A DNA stretch of 6,895 bases from contig JACMOJ010000228.1 of the NCBI GenBank assembly GCA_014378085.1, positions 1-6,895 on the forward strand. The letters are read 5' to 3'. Each line of letters begins with the position of its first letter. The first letter of the stretch is position 1. Positions 1 to 6,895 of this stretch are shown piece after piece. The stretch is from Burkholderiales bacterium. Lineage in GTDB: Bacteria > Pseudomonadota > Gammaproteobacteria > Burkholderiales > Usitatibacteraceae. A program made the translations under genes and the position numbers. The notes beneath the pieces are model-generated. The model saw only the letters and a program-made list of their open reading frames with translations, was not told the DNA's origin and did no database searches.

Positions 1-421
1 ACGGGTAAAGAGTGACCGTTGCGACGCCAGCTGAGTCAGTCACTGCGGCCGGGTTGTCTGGGGGAAATGTGCCAATATTTGCATCCGTGGCGAATGTGGC
101 AACTGCGCCTACAACCGCCGCTCCACTACCAAGCTTGAACGTGGCGCTCACCTTCGCCGGTTTACCTGGAGTGACCGTTGTTGTGGCAGCGTTCGTTGTC
201 GCGTCGGTCAATGCGAGAGTTAACGTCGGCGGCGGCGCCGTGGTGCCCGTACCGGTACCTGTGCCACCCCCTGCGGTGACCGAACCGCCGGTACCCGCCC
301 CGCCACAACCGCTCAACATCGCGGTGAGCACAACCATACAAAGAAGCGCTAGGGCATGAACATACCGGTTTGTTGCACCGATGGAATTGTAGCCACTGCC
401 GGAAAGAAATTTATGTGCCAC
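1..421 (-). CDS. N-terminal part of a secreted lipoprotein with a bacterial Ig-like (Big_1/invasin-type) domain; truncated by the window start
   Basis: Read on the minus strand, 140 codons are open from GTG 421 to the window edge; the 3' end lies outside. Seen: a short N-terminal region with Lys4 and Arg19, a hydrophobic stretch at about residues 23-36 (ALALLCMVVLTAML), then the lipobox LSGC with Cys39 as the expected lipidated residue. A Gly/Thr-rich linker follows (about 40-62), then PPP, then a beta-rich segment from about residue 66 with LTLALTDATT, ATFATDANIGTF and TDSAGVATVTL. From family knowledge, this pattern (TFATD...G.F...TDSAG.A.VTL) is that of bacterial Ig-like domain 1 repeats, and such proteins usually carry several in tandem. 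The GTG start is chosen because GAAGGA lies 6 bases upstream; the next in-frame ATG (337) would leave only about 10 residues before the lipobox Cys. Inferred: a membrane-anchored surface or periplasmic protein of unknown role, unrelated to the divergent glt operon. The plus-strand open frame over 12-359 is Pro/Val/Ala-rich and is the antisense shadow of this gene. Confidence 0.8.
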   Translation of the reverse strand, partial: MAHKFLSGSGYNSIGATNRYVHALALLCMVVLTAMLSGCGGAGTGGSVTAGGGTGTGTGTTAPPPTLTLALTDATTNAATTTVTPGKPAKVSATFKLGSGAAVVGAVATFATDANIGTFPPDNPAAVTDSAGVATVTLYP

Positions 422-427
422 GGCATA

Positions 428-433
428 TCCTTC
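428..433 (-). promoter_or_regulatory. Ribosome binding site of the lipoprotein gene (GAAGGA)
   Basis: On the minus strand GAAGGA is followed by six bases and then GTG 421. This decides the start in favour of the GTG. An ATG at 426-424 sits only one base after the GGA, is in another frame, and runs into a stop after about 25 codons. Confidence 0.6.
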
Positions 434-639
434 GCTGTTTAAGGGTTTTGCTTCTAACCAATTATCAAGGCTTGAAGCGCTGAGCAGGCAAGCTAAACCT
501 AAAGAACCCTAAACTACTTACATATTATGAAGTTACCTCAGTTTATTAAAGCGCAACTTTCACTTACTTGCATGCAATTATGTGTGATTTTTGCACTTTG
601 CCGATGAACCCAATTTGGTTATCTTATTGGCTGCCCGAA

Positions 640-698
640 TTGCAAGGTCGGTAGCTGCGGTGGCAGAAGCAACAGCCGCGGCTGTCACCTTACCGCAA
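640..698 (+). other. Extended stem-loop in the gltB upstream region, possible leader RNA structure
   Basis: Pairing traced by eye: TTGC 640-643 with GCAA 695-698; AAGGT 644-648 with ACCTT 687-691 (3-base bulge at 692-694); then after a single bulged C (649), 650-660 pairs with 676-686, closing a 15-base loop at 661-675. This gives about 20 pairs. Three of them are G-U wobbles (651/685, 652/684, 656/680), which pair only in RNA made from the plus strand, the direction of gltB. The perfect DNA palindrome ACAGCCGCGGCTGT (672-685) lies inside and could form a competing structure. There is no T-run after the stem, so it is not an intrinsic terminator. Whether it is transcribed is not shown by the sequence. 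Confidence 0.35.
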
Positions 699-757
699 CG
701 AGTTTATTGCAGCGCACCAAAATGGGCGCTATGATTCTGCTCCGGTTATTCTTCCGC

Positions 758-801
758 GTTTTTCCAACCGGCGCCCAACGAGCGCAGCCAATTGGAAAAA
801 C
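758..801. repeat. Perfect 10-bp inverted repeat (GTTTTTCCAA / TTGGAAAAAC)
   Basis: The arms are 758-767 and 792-801 with a 24-base centre. The centre can itself pair GCGC 771-774 with GCGC 782-785 around a 7-base loop. No T-run follows the right arm on either strand outside the stem, so a classical terminator is unlikely. It lies 180 bases before gltB. It could be an operator for a dimeric regulator or a structured part of the gltB leader; the function is unknown. Confidence 0.5.
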
Positions 802-965
802 CCGTGCTCGGCCAAAAGCCGATGATTCTCCCGGACCAACCCGTGCACCATCCATGCCTCTTGACCCGGGATATGGGTGCGCAATGTGGCTTGCCGTAGC
901 ATAGTCGGCCACGCTAAAAAACACACCGCGAAGTCAGCTCCGAGCCTAGAGCGAACAAGATTGTT

Positions 966-970
966 TGGAG
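966..970 (+). promoter_or_regulatory. Ribosome binding site of gltB (TGGAG)
   Basis: TGGAG ends ten bases before ATG 981, a slightly long but usable spacing. It supports this ATG, which places the expected catalytic Cys at residue 25 after a short propeptide. Confidence 0.55.
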
Positions 971-980
971 AATTGTCCTC

Positions 981-3900
981 ATGTCGACCGAAATTGCCCC
1001 TCAAAAACCTTCCGCGCAGGGCCTCTACAACCCTGCCAACGAGCACGATGCCTGCGGCGTGGGGTTTATTGCCAACATCAAGGGCAAAAAATCGCATTCA
1101 CTGGTGGCGCAGGGCCTAAAGATTCTGGACAACCTTTCGCACCGGGGTGCAACAGGTTACGACCCGCTGCTCGGCGACGGTGCCGGCATTCTCATTCAAC
1201 TGCCCGATTTACACCTGCGGCAGGTGTGTGGAAAGCAGGGCATTACGCTACCGGCGGTCGGTCAGTATGGTGTTGGTATGGTGTTCCTGCCGCAAGAGCC
1301 GGCCTCCCGCATGGCCTGCGAACAAGAAATTGAGCGCGCCATTCAAGCCGAAGGGCAGTTGTTGCTGGGCTGGCGCAATGTGCCCACCAATAACCAAGGG
1401 TTGTCGCAGGCCACCATTGCGGTTGAGCCCGTCATTCGCCAAGTCTTTATCGGCCGCGGTCGTAGTGAAATGTCGCAAGATGATTTGGAACGCAAGCTCT
1501 ACATCATCCGCAAGCGTTCCGGCCACGCCGTCCAAGCGCTGAACTTGCGCCATGGCAAAGAGTTCTATGTGCCATCGTGCTCTACGCGCACAGTTGTTTA
1601 CAAGGGCATGCTGTTGGCGGATCAGGGTGGCAAGTACTACACCGACTTGCAAGATCCCTCGATGGTGACGGCACTGGCGCTCGTCCACCAGCGATTCTCG
1701 ACCAACACCTTCCCGACATGGGATCTAGCGCACCCATTTCGCATGGTCGCGCACAACGGCGAGATCAACACCCTGCGCGGCAACGTCAATTGGATACGGG
1801 CGCGCCAGCAGGCGATTGCCTCACCGGTACTTAAGGAAGACTTGAAAAAAATCTGGCCGCTGATTTATGACGGCCAATCCGATTCGGCATCGTTCGATAA
1901 CTGCCTCGAGATGCTGGTGATGGGCGGTTATTCGTTAGCGCACGCCATGATGATGATGATCCCCGAGGCGTGGAGCGGCCACAAACTGATGGACGAAGAT
2001 CGCAAGGCGTTCTACGAATATCACGCAACGCTGATGGAGGCATGGGACGGCCCGGCAGCCATGGCATTTACTGACGGCCGCCAAATTGGCGCTACGCTGG
2101 ATCGCAACGGTCTGCGGCCCGCCCGCTACATCCTGACCGACGACGACATGGTGGTGCTCGCATCCGAAGCCGGCGTATTGGATATCCCCGAAGAAAAAAT
2201 TGTCAAAAAGTGGCGACTCCAACCCGGCAAGATGTTCTTGGTCGACATTGAGCGCGGCAAGATCATCGACGACAACGACCTAAAACGTGAACTGGCCACC
2301 GCAAAACCCTACCGCGACTGGGTCAAACAAGCGCGTATTCGTCTCGACGATTTGCCAGAGCCTGCACCAGCCTTACCGCCGTCGGTCAGGCTGCTCGACC
2401 GACAACAAGCGTTCGGTTATTCGCAAGAAGACCTCAAAGTCATCATGGCGCCGATGGCGCAAAACGGCATTGAACCCACCGGTTCGATGGGTAACGATTC
2501 TCCGCTCGCGGTGATGTCAGATAAGCCACGCAATCTGTATCACTACTTCAAGCAACTATTCGCGCAAGTTACCAATCCGCCAATTGATCCAATCCGCGAA
2601 GAATTGGTGATGTCCACCGCAATCACCATCGGCCCGCGCCCGAATCTACTGGATATTTATCACACCGATCCGGGTCGTTGGCTCGAAGTTCCGCAACCGG
2701 TACTGACCACCTCTGATATGGAGAAGATCCGCCACATTGACCTCTTTACCGGTGGTTACCTGCGCAGCGAAGAACTCGACATTACCTATCCGGCCGCTTG
2801 GGGACCAGAAGGTATCGAAGCCGCAATGGCCAGCCTGTGTGCGCTTGCCGAGGACGCGATTCGACTAGGCTTCAATCTCATGATTGTGTCCGACCGCCTT
2901 GTTAATGCGGAACGTGTTGCGATCCCCGCGTTGCTGGCTGTCGCGGGCATTCATCAACACTTGGTGCGCAAGGGACTTCGCACTTCCACCGGTCTCGTTG
3001 TCGAAACCGGCTCCGCACGCGAAGTGCATCATTTTGCATTGTTAGGTGGTTACGGCGCAGCGGCGGTCCACCCTTACCTGGCGTTGGAAACGCTGCATAA
3101 CCTGCACGACTATTTAGGTGACTACGACAAACACGAAGCCGAGAAGAAATACATCAAGGCGGTTTCAAAGGGCTTGTTGAAGGTGATGTCAAAGATGGGC
3201 ATCTCAACCTATCAAAGCTACTGTGGCGCGCAAATCTTTGAGGCGGTTGGATTATCGTCGGCTTTTATCAAACAATATTTCACTGGCACCGCGTCAAATG
3301 TTGAGGGCATCGGGATTTTTGAAATCGCCGAAGAGACCATGCGTTTACACAAGAAGGCGTTTGGCGATGATCCTGTATTGCGGACGCAACTTGACGCTGG
3401 CGGGGAGTATGCCTACCGCGTACGCGGCGAAGAGCATATGTGGACGCCCGATGCGATCGCAAAGCTGCAACATTCGACGCGTCAGAATTCTTATGACACC
3501 TACAAAGAGTACGCAAAGATCATCAACGACCAAACCAAGCGGCATATGACATTACGCGGTTTGTTCGATCTCAAGCCACTCGGCCCCGCGATTCCACTCG
3601 AAGACGTTGAGTCCGCGAAAGAAATCGTCAAGCGGTTCGCAACCGGCGCGATGTCACTAGGTTCTATTTCGACGGAAGCACATGCGACGCTGGCAATTGC
3701 CATGAATCGCATCGGTGGGAAGTCGAATACAGGCGAAGGTGGCGAAGATCCAAAACGTTTTATCGCCATCCAAAAGGACGGCGAAACCCTCAAAAGCAAG
3801 CTTGGTGATGCAGTCGTTACTGATATCGCTCTGCACAAGGGCGATTCATTACGGTCGAAAATCAAGCAAGTCGCGTCAGCACGTTTCGGTGTGACCGCTG

Positions 3901-5624
3901 AGTATTTGCAATCGGCAGACCAGATTCAAATCAAGATGGCGCAGGGCGCAAAGCCTGGTGAGGGCGGGCAGCTACCTGGGCACAAAGTATCCGAATACAT
4001 CGGCAAACTCCGCTTTTCCACACCGGGCGTCGAACTCATTTCTCCGCCGCCACATCACGACATTTATTCCATTGAAGATCTCGCGCAGCTAATTCACGAT
4101 CTAAAAAATGCCAACTCAGCGGCGTCTATTTCGGTAAAGCTGGTTTCTGAAGTGGGTGTCGGCACCGTCGCCGCTGGTGTGGCGAAGGCAAAAGCGGACC
4201 ACGTCACCATCGCCGGCCACGATGGAGGAACTGGTGCATCACCCGTTTCATCGATCAAACATGCGGGCACGCCGTGGGAGCTCGGTCTCGCCGAAACGCA
4301 ACAAACCTTGGTACTCAATCGCCTTCGCGGTCGCATCGCGGTACAAGTTGACGGGCAGCTAAAGACCGGCCGCGATGTAGTGATTGGTGCGCTCTTGGGT
4401 GCGGACGAATTTGGGTTTGCCACGGCACCGTTGGTTGTTGAAGGCTGCATTATGATGCGTAAGTGCCACCTCAACACATGCCCGGTCGGTGTCGCCACAC
4501 AAGACCCAGATCTGCGCAAGAAATTTTCCGGGCAGCCCGAGCACGTAGTGAACTATTTTTTCTTTGTTGCCGAAGAAGCGCGCGAGATCATGGCCAGCCT
4601 CGGCGTCCGCTCGTTTAACGCACTAATCGGCCGCGCGGACTTACTCGATACCGCAAAAGGCATCAGTCACTGGAAGGCGAAGGGGCTCGATTTCTCAAAA
4701 ATCTTTCACATGCCGGACATGCCGAAAGAAGTATCACGCCTGCACAATGAAACGCAGGACCACGGCCTTGGCGGGGCACTCGATAACCGCTTAATTGCTG
4801 AAGCCAAGCCCGCATTGGACAAGCAAGAGAAGGTGGTGATCCATACGGAGGTGCGGAACTTAAACCGCACCGTCGGCGCGATGTTGTCCGGCCATGTTGC
4901 GAAACGTTATGGGCACGCCGGGTTGGCGGACGACACCATCACCGTGAATCTAACGGGTACCGCAGGGCAGAGTTTTGGCGCGTTTTTGGCACGCGGCGTC
5001 ACGCTGATCTTGACTGGCCAAGCCAACGACTATGTGGGCAAAGGTCTGAGCGGCGGCAAAATTGTCGTCAAGCCAAACGCCGCGTTCAAAGGGGATCCCA
5101 CCGAAAACATTATTGTCGGCAATACCGTGATGTATGGTGCCACGGCGGGCGAGTCCTACTTCTGCGGCGTCGCTGGAGAACGGTTTTGTGTCCGCAATTC
5201 GGGTGCATCTGCCGTTGTCGAAGGTACCGGTGACCATGGGTGTGAATACATGACCGGTGGCAGTGTCGTTGTGTTGGGCGCAACCGGCCGCAACTTTGCC
5301 GCTGGCATGTCCGGCGGGGTTGCGTACGTATTGGACGAAGACGGCCAGTTTGAGAAACGTTGCAATACCGCAATGGTCGGGCTTGAGGCGGTGGCCGACA
5401 AAGCAGCGCCAGACAGCCATCTGGGGCGTGCCGACATCGACATCCTGATGTCGCTAATTGAGCACCACGCTCGCTACACCGGCAGCGAGCGGGCCAAGAC
5501 GATCCTCGCCAATTGGGCGGTGTGGCTGCCTAAGTTTGTCAAGGTAATGCCGACGGAATATCGCCGCGCCTTGAAAGAACTCGCGACAAGAAAATCGTCG
5601 CCCTCACATAAAGCGGCAGCTTAA
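981..5624 (+). CDS. gltB: Glutamate synthase (NADPH) large (alpha) subunit
   Basis: Complete 1547-codon gene ending in TAA. It makes glutamate from glutamine and 2-oxoglutarate in the cytoplasm, as the ammonia-transferring and synthase subunit of GOGAT. Domains seen in order: class II glutamine amidotransferase at about 25-430, whose Cys25 (DACGVGF) becomes the N-terminal nucleophile after removal of a 24-residue propeptide, with HRGATGYD (54-61), FSTNTFPTW (239-247) and [11 protein letters not shown] (258-268); central domain at about 475-770 ([20 protein letters not shown] from 501); FMN-binding synthase barrel at about 830-1210, with [10 protein letters not shown] (918-927), [16 protein letters not shown] (985-1000) and [11 protein letters not shown] (1078-1088); the 3Fe-4S cysteines Cys1156, Cys1162 and Cys1167 (C-x5-C-x4-C); and the C-terminal GXGXG beta-helix domain at about 1285-1480. 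Length fits bacterial GltB (about 1480-1580). No frameshift, missing catalytic residue or sign of transfer is seen. The next gene, gltD, supplies electrons. The start is supported by TGGAG upstream and by the propeptide length. In enteric bacteria Lrp and nitrogen status control gltBD; regulation here is not shown by the sequence. Confidence 0.98.
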   Translation: MSTEIAPQKPSAQGLYNPANEHDACGVGFIANIKGKKSHSLVAQGLKILDNLSHRGATGYDPLLGDGAGILIQLPDLHLRQVCGKQGITLPAVGQYGVGMVFLPQEPASRMACEQEIERAIQAEGQLLLGWRNVPTNNQGLSQATIAVEPVIRQVFIGRGRSEMSQDDLERKLYIIRKRSGHAVQALNLRHGKEFYVPSCSTRTVVYKGMLLADQGGKYYTDLQDPSMVTALALVHQRFSTNTFPTWDLAHPFRMVAHNGEINTLRGNVNWIRARQQAIASPVLKEDLKKIWPLIYDGQSDSASFDNCLEMLVMGGYSLAHAMMMMIPEAWSGHKLMDEDRKAFYEYHATLMEAWDGPAAMAFTDGRQIGATLDRNGLRPARYILTDDDMVVLASEAGVLDIPEEKIVKKWRLQPGKMFLVDIERGKIIDDNDLKRELATAKPYRDWVKQARIRLDDLPEPAPALPPSVRLLDRQQAFGYSQEDLKVIMAPMAQNGIEPTGSMGNDSPLAVMSDKPRNLYHYFKQLFAQVTNPPIDPIREELVMSTAITIGPRPNLLDIYHTDPGRWLEVPQPVLTTSDMEKIRHIDLFTGGYLRSEELDITYPAAWGPEGIEAAMASLCALAEDAIRLGFNLMIVSDRLVNAERVAIPALLAVAGIHQHLVRKGLRTSTGLVVETGSAREVHHFALLGGYGAAAVHPYLALETLHNLHDYLGDYDKHEAEKKYIKAVSKGLLKVMSKMGISTYQSYCGAQIFEAVGLSSAFIKQYFTGTASNVEGIGIFEIAEETMRLHKKAFGDDPVLRTQLDAGGEYAYRVRGEEHMWTPDAIAKLQHSTRQNSYDTYKEYAKIINDQTKRHMTLRGLFDLKPLGPAIPLEDVESAKEIVKRFATGAMSLGSISTEAHATLAIAMNRIGGKSNTGEGGEDPKRFIAIQKDGETLKSKLGDAVVTDIALHKGDSLRSKIKQVASARFGVTAEYLQSADQIQIKMAQGAKPGEGGQLPGHKVSEYIGKLRFSTPGVELISPPPHHDIYSIEDLAQLIHDLKNANSAASISVKLVSEVGVGTVAAGVAKAKADHVTIAGHDGGTGASPVSSIKHAGTPWELGLAETQQTLVLNRLRGRIAVQVDGQLKTGRDVVIGALLGADEFGFATAPLVVEGCIMMRKCHLNTCPVGVATQDPDLRKKFSGQPEHVVNYFFFVAEEAREIMASLGVRSFNALIGRADLLDTAKGISHWKAKGLDFSKIFHMPDMPKEVSRLHNETQDHGLGGALDNRLIAEAKPALDKQEKVVIHTEVRNLNRTVGAMLSGHVAKRYGHAGLADDTITVNLTGTAGQSFGAFLARGVTLILTGQANDYVGKGLSGGKIVVKPNAAFKGDPTENIIVGNTVMYGATAGESYFCGVAGERFCVRNSGASAVVEGTGDHGCEYMTGGSVVVLGATGRNFAAGMSGGVAYVLDEDGQFEKRCNTAMVGLEAVADKAAPDSHLGRADIDILMSLIEHHARYTGSERAKTILANWAVWLPKFVKVMPTEYRRALKELATRKSSPSHKAAA

Positions 5625-5689
5625 TCTGAATTGCATTTTTTTCGGCTTGCAAAATTATGCCGACGTACGCCACACACGGAAAATAGGAC
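5625..5689 (+). other. gltB-gltD intercistronic gap with candidate H-type pseudoknot
   Basis: The gap is 65 bases, short enough for one operon. Two 5-bp stems interlock: TTGCA 5631-5635 with TGCAA 5648-5652, and TCGGC 5642-5646 with GCCGA 5659-5663. The second 5' arm lies in the loop of the first stem, which is H-type pseudoknot topology. Loop 1 (5636-5641) is all T and the last loop (5653-5658, AATTAT) is A/T. A run of seven T (5636-5642) precedes rather than follows the stems, so this is not an intrinsic terminator. Such short stems can occur by chance. Confidence 0.3.
5678..5688 (+). promoter_or_regulatory. Ribosome binding region of gltD
   Basis: Two purine-rich blocks precede ATG 5690: GGAAAA from 5678, whose GGA ends nine bases before the start, and AGGA (5685-5688), only one base before it. 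The first has usable spacing; the second is too close to be the main site. No other in-frame start gives the conserved GltD N-terminus. Confidence 0.45.
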
Positions 5690-6895
5690 ATGGGAAAGAT
5701 CACTGGATTTAAGGAATTTGACCGGCTTAGCGAGCCCGCGTTGCCGACCACCGAGCGCCTCAAAAACTACAAAGAGTTTGTCTTGCATCTTTCCGACGAA
5801 GACGCCAAGACACAGGGTGCCCGTTGCATGGACTGCGGCATCCCGTTTTGCCAGTCTGGTTGTCCAGTCAACAACATCATTCCTGATTTCAACGACTTGG
5901 TGTTTCGTCAGAACTGGCAAGAAGCGCTAACCACGCTTCATTCGACCAATAATTTTCCAGAATTCACAGGTCGCGTTTGTCCCGCGCCGTGCGAGGCGTC
6001 GTGCACGCTCACCATCAACGATGACGCGGTTGGTATTAAGTCCATTGAGCACGCGATCATCGACAAGGGCTGGGAGATGGGCTGGGTGGTACCACAACCG
6101 CCCAAACGCAAGACAGGTAAACGCGTGGCCGTGGTCGGCTCAGGCCCGGCGGGACTTGCGGCGGCTCAACAGCTGGCGCGCGTTGGGCATGACGTCATTG
6201 TGTTTGAAAAGAGTGACCGGATCGGCGGACTACTTCGGTACGGCATTCCGGATTTCAAAATGGAAAAGTCGCATATCGACCGTCGCGTCGCACAGATGCA
6301 GGCCGAGGGCGTCCAGTTCCGCGTCAGCCAACATATCGGTGCGGGTTTGGCAAACTCGACACCTGCCTCCGCCCTGATGGCGGACTTTGACGCCGTGATC
6401 CTTGCCGGTGGTGCCGAGCAGCCGCGCGACCTGCCGGTCCCGGGGCGCGATCTTAACGGAATTCATTTCGCAATGGATTTTTTGCCTCAGCAAAATAAAG
6501 TGGTGGCTGGCGATGAGATTGCGGGCCAAACCATGGCCACTGGCAAGCATGTGGTCGTCATCGGCGGCGGTGACACCGGCAGCGACTGCGTAGGCACATC
6601 AAACCGTCATGGTGCCGCATCGATTGCGCAATTCGAGCTGATGCCCATGCCACCTCAGCACGAAAATGGGCCTCTGGTTTGGCCTTATTGGCCGGTGAAG
6701 CTGCGCACATCCTCCTCGCACGAGGAAGGTTGCGAACGCGACTGGTCGGTTGCGACAAAACGTTTTGTGGGCAACAACGGTAAGGTTGAAAAACTGGTTG
6801 CCGCTCGCGTTGAGTGGAAAGACCAGGGGGGCCAAATGCGGATGCAAGAAGTGCCGGGGTCTGAATTTGAAATGAAGGCTGATCTGGTGCTGCTC
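5690..6895 (+). CDS. gltD: Glutamate synthase (NADPH) small (beta) subunit, 5' part, truncated by the window end
   Basis: 402 codons are open from ATG 5690 to the last base, out of roughly 470-490 expected for the family, so the C-terminus is missing. The product takes electrons from NADPH onto FAD and passes them through Fe-S clusters to the FMN domain of GltB. Seen in order: an N-terminal Fe-S domain with [13 protein letters not shown] (Cys46, 49, 54, 58) and CPAPCEASC (Cys97, 101, 105); the FAD Rossmann motif [14 protein letters not shown] (146-159, GSGPAG at 150-155); [13 protein letters not shown] (179-191); and the second, NADPH-binding Rossmann motif [13 protein letters not shown] (288-300). 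Every expected cysteine and glycine motif in this portion is intact. It is co-directional with gltB, 65 bases downstream, and is surely in the same operon. Related pyridine nucleotide-disulfide oxidoreductases (NfnB, dihydropyrimidine dehydrogenase N-terminus) share this architecture, but the place directly after gltB makes GltD nearly certain. Confidence 0.96.
   Translation, partial: MGKITGFKEFDRLSEPALPTTERLKNYKEFVLHLSDEDAKTQGARCMDCGIPFCQSGCPVNNIIPDFNDLVFRQNWQEALTTLHSTNNFPEFTGRVCPAPCEASCTLTINDDAVGIKSIEHAIIDKGWEMGWVVPQPPKRKTGKRVAVVGSGPAGLAAAQQLARVGHDVIVFEKSDRIGGLLRYGIPDFKMEKSHIDRRVAQMQAEGVQFRVSQHIGAGLANSTPASALMADFDAVILAGGAEQPRDLPVPGRDLNGIHFAMDFLPQQNKVVAGDEIAGQTMATGKHVVVIGGGDTGSDCVGTSNRHGAASIAQFELMPMPPQHENGPLVWPYWPVKLRTSSSHEEGCERDWSVATKRFVGNNGKVEKLVAARVEWKDQGGQMRMQEVPGSEFEMKADLVLL

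Larger units (their letters stand above)
422..980. other. Divergent intergenic region between the lipoprotein gene and gltB
   Basis: No gene is supported in these 559 bases. The open frames that cross it (for example 707-904 plus and 685-924 minus) have Arg/Pro/Gly-rich translations with no recognisable domain and no convincing ribosome binding site. Composition changes along the gap: 481-600 is about 35% GC by hand count, while 781-840 is about 57%, like the coding DNA. The AT-rich part is the natural place for divergent promoters. It holds a perfect 10-bp palindrome TTGCATGCAA (568-577). Towards gltB come an extended hairpin (640-698) that includes a perfect 14-bp palindrome (672-685), a dyad (711-730), a 10-bp inverted repeat (758-801) and a small hairpin TCGGC/GCCGA (808-822). 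I could not identify a convincing sigma-70 promoter for either gene. Confidence 0.7.

Noticed and set aside
12..359. Plus-strand open frame of 115 codons, Val/Pro/Ala-rich
   Set aside because: The minus strand of the same stretch encodes a clear lipobox and Ig-like sequence with a good ribosome binding site; the plus frame is its shadow.
581..596. CRP-like half-site TGTGA followed by T-run and GCAC
   Set aside because: The second half of the dyad does not match TCACA.
628..643. Second sigma-54-like match, TTGGCTGCCCGAATTGC
   Set aside because: GG and GC are separated by eleven bases instead of ten, and sigma-54 promoters do not tolerate this change.
792..808. Sigma-54-like promoter TTGGAAAAACCCGTGCT with GG and GC at the correct ten-base spacing
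   Set aside because: Only part of the -24 box (TTGG) and the -12 box (TGC) fit; GG-N10-GC is common by chance, and the left part is simply the arm of the inverted repeat.
731..829. Direct repeat ATGATTCT at 731-738 and 822-829 flanking the inverted repeat, like a target-site duplication
   Set aside because: An 8-bp repeat is expected by chance in a gap of this size, and the enclosed 83 bases lack terminal inverted repeats.
891..920. Possible sigma-70 promoter for gltB, TTGCCG with TAAAAA 18 bases later
   Set aside because: Only four of six bases match in each box and the spacing is not ideal; similar matches occur elsewhere in the gap.
729..1097. Minus-strand 122-codon open frame crossing the gltB start
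   Set aside because: The translation has no family features, has no clear ribosome binding site, and overlaps the start of gltB.
4950..5420. 156-codon minus-strand open frame inside gltB, and other antisense frames at 1248-1688, 4094-4519 and 3500-3865
   Set aside because: All lie within the conserved coding sequence of gltB, show no recognisable domain, and are typical antisense shadows in GC-rich codon usage.
5636..5663. Possible terminator between gltB and gltD (T-run and hairpin)
   Set aside because: The seven-T run comes before the stem rather than after it, and gltD follows as part of the same operon.

Overview
The window holds the glutamate synthase (GOGAT) operon of what looks like a betaproteobacterium. 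It carries a complete gltB (large subunit), the first 402 codons of gltD (small subunit, cut by the window end) and, divergently, the 5' end of a lipoprotein gene cut by the window start. The taxonomic guess rests on three things: moderately GC-rich coding DNA, the overall look of the GltB and GltD proteins (for example the [20 protein letters not shown] start of mature GltB), and a lipoprotein of the LSGCGG / Gly-Thr linker / bacterial Ig-like type that is common in that class. No finer placement is possible from this sequence alone.

Layout. (1) 1-421, minus strand: N-terminal 140 residues of a secreted lipoprotein, probably started at GTG 421, with a signal peptide and lipobox, a low-complexity Gly/Thr/Pro linker, and the beginning of an invasin/Big_1-like immunoglobulin fold. 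(2) 422-980: a 559-base non-coding gap between two divergent genes. Its part nearest the lipoprotein gene (481-600) is only about 35% GC by hand count and is the likely place for promoters. The part nearest gltB contains an extended hairpin (640-698), a dyad (711-730) and a 10-bp inverted repeat (758-801). (3) 981-5624, plus strand: gltB, 1547 codons, intact, with all catalytic and Fe-S residues visible. (4) 5625-5689: a short gap containing two 5-bp stems in H-type pseudoknot arrangement. (5) 5690-6895, plus strand: gltD, open to the window edge, with its Fe-S cysteines, FAD motif and NADPH motif visible.

How the genes work together. GltD oxidises NADPH at FAD and passes electrons through Fe-S clusters to GltB. 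GltB hydrolyses glutamine at its N-terminal Cys, channels the ammonia to its FMN domain and reductively aminates 2-oxoglutarate, so that two glutamates result. With glutamine synthetase this forms the GS-GOGAT route of ammonia assimilation. The two genes are co-directional with 65 bases between them and are almost certainly one operon. The lipoprotein is transcribed away from them and shows no functional link.

I found no mobile element, CRISPR array, tRNA, rRNA or obviously new biological system. The most worthwhile leads are the possible RNA structures in the gltB leader and in the gltB-gltD gap. They are pattern-level candidates only.
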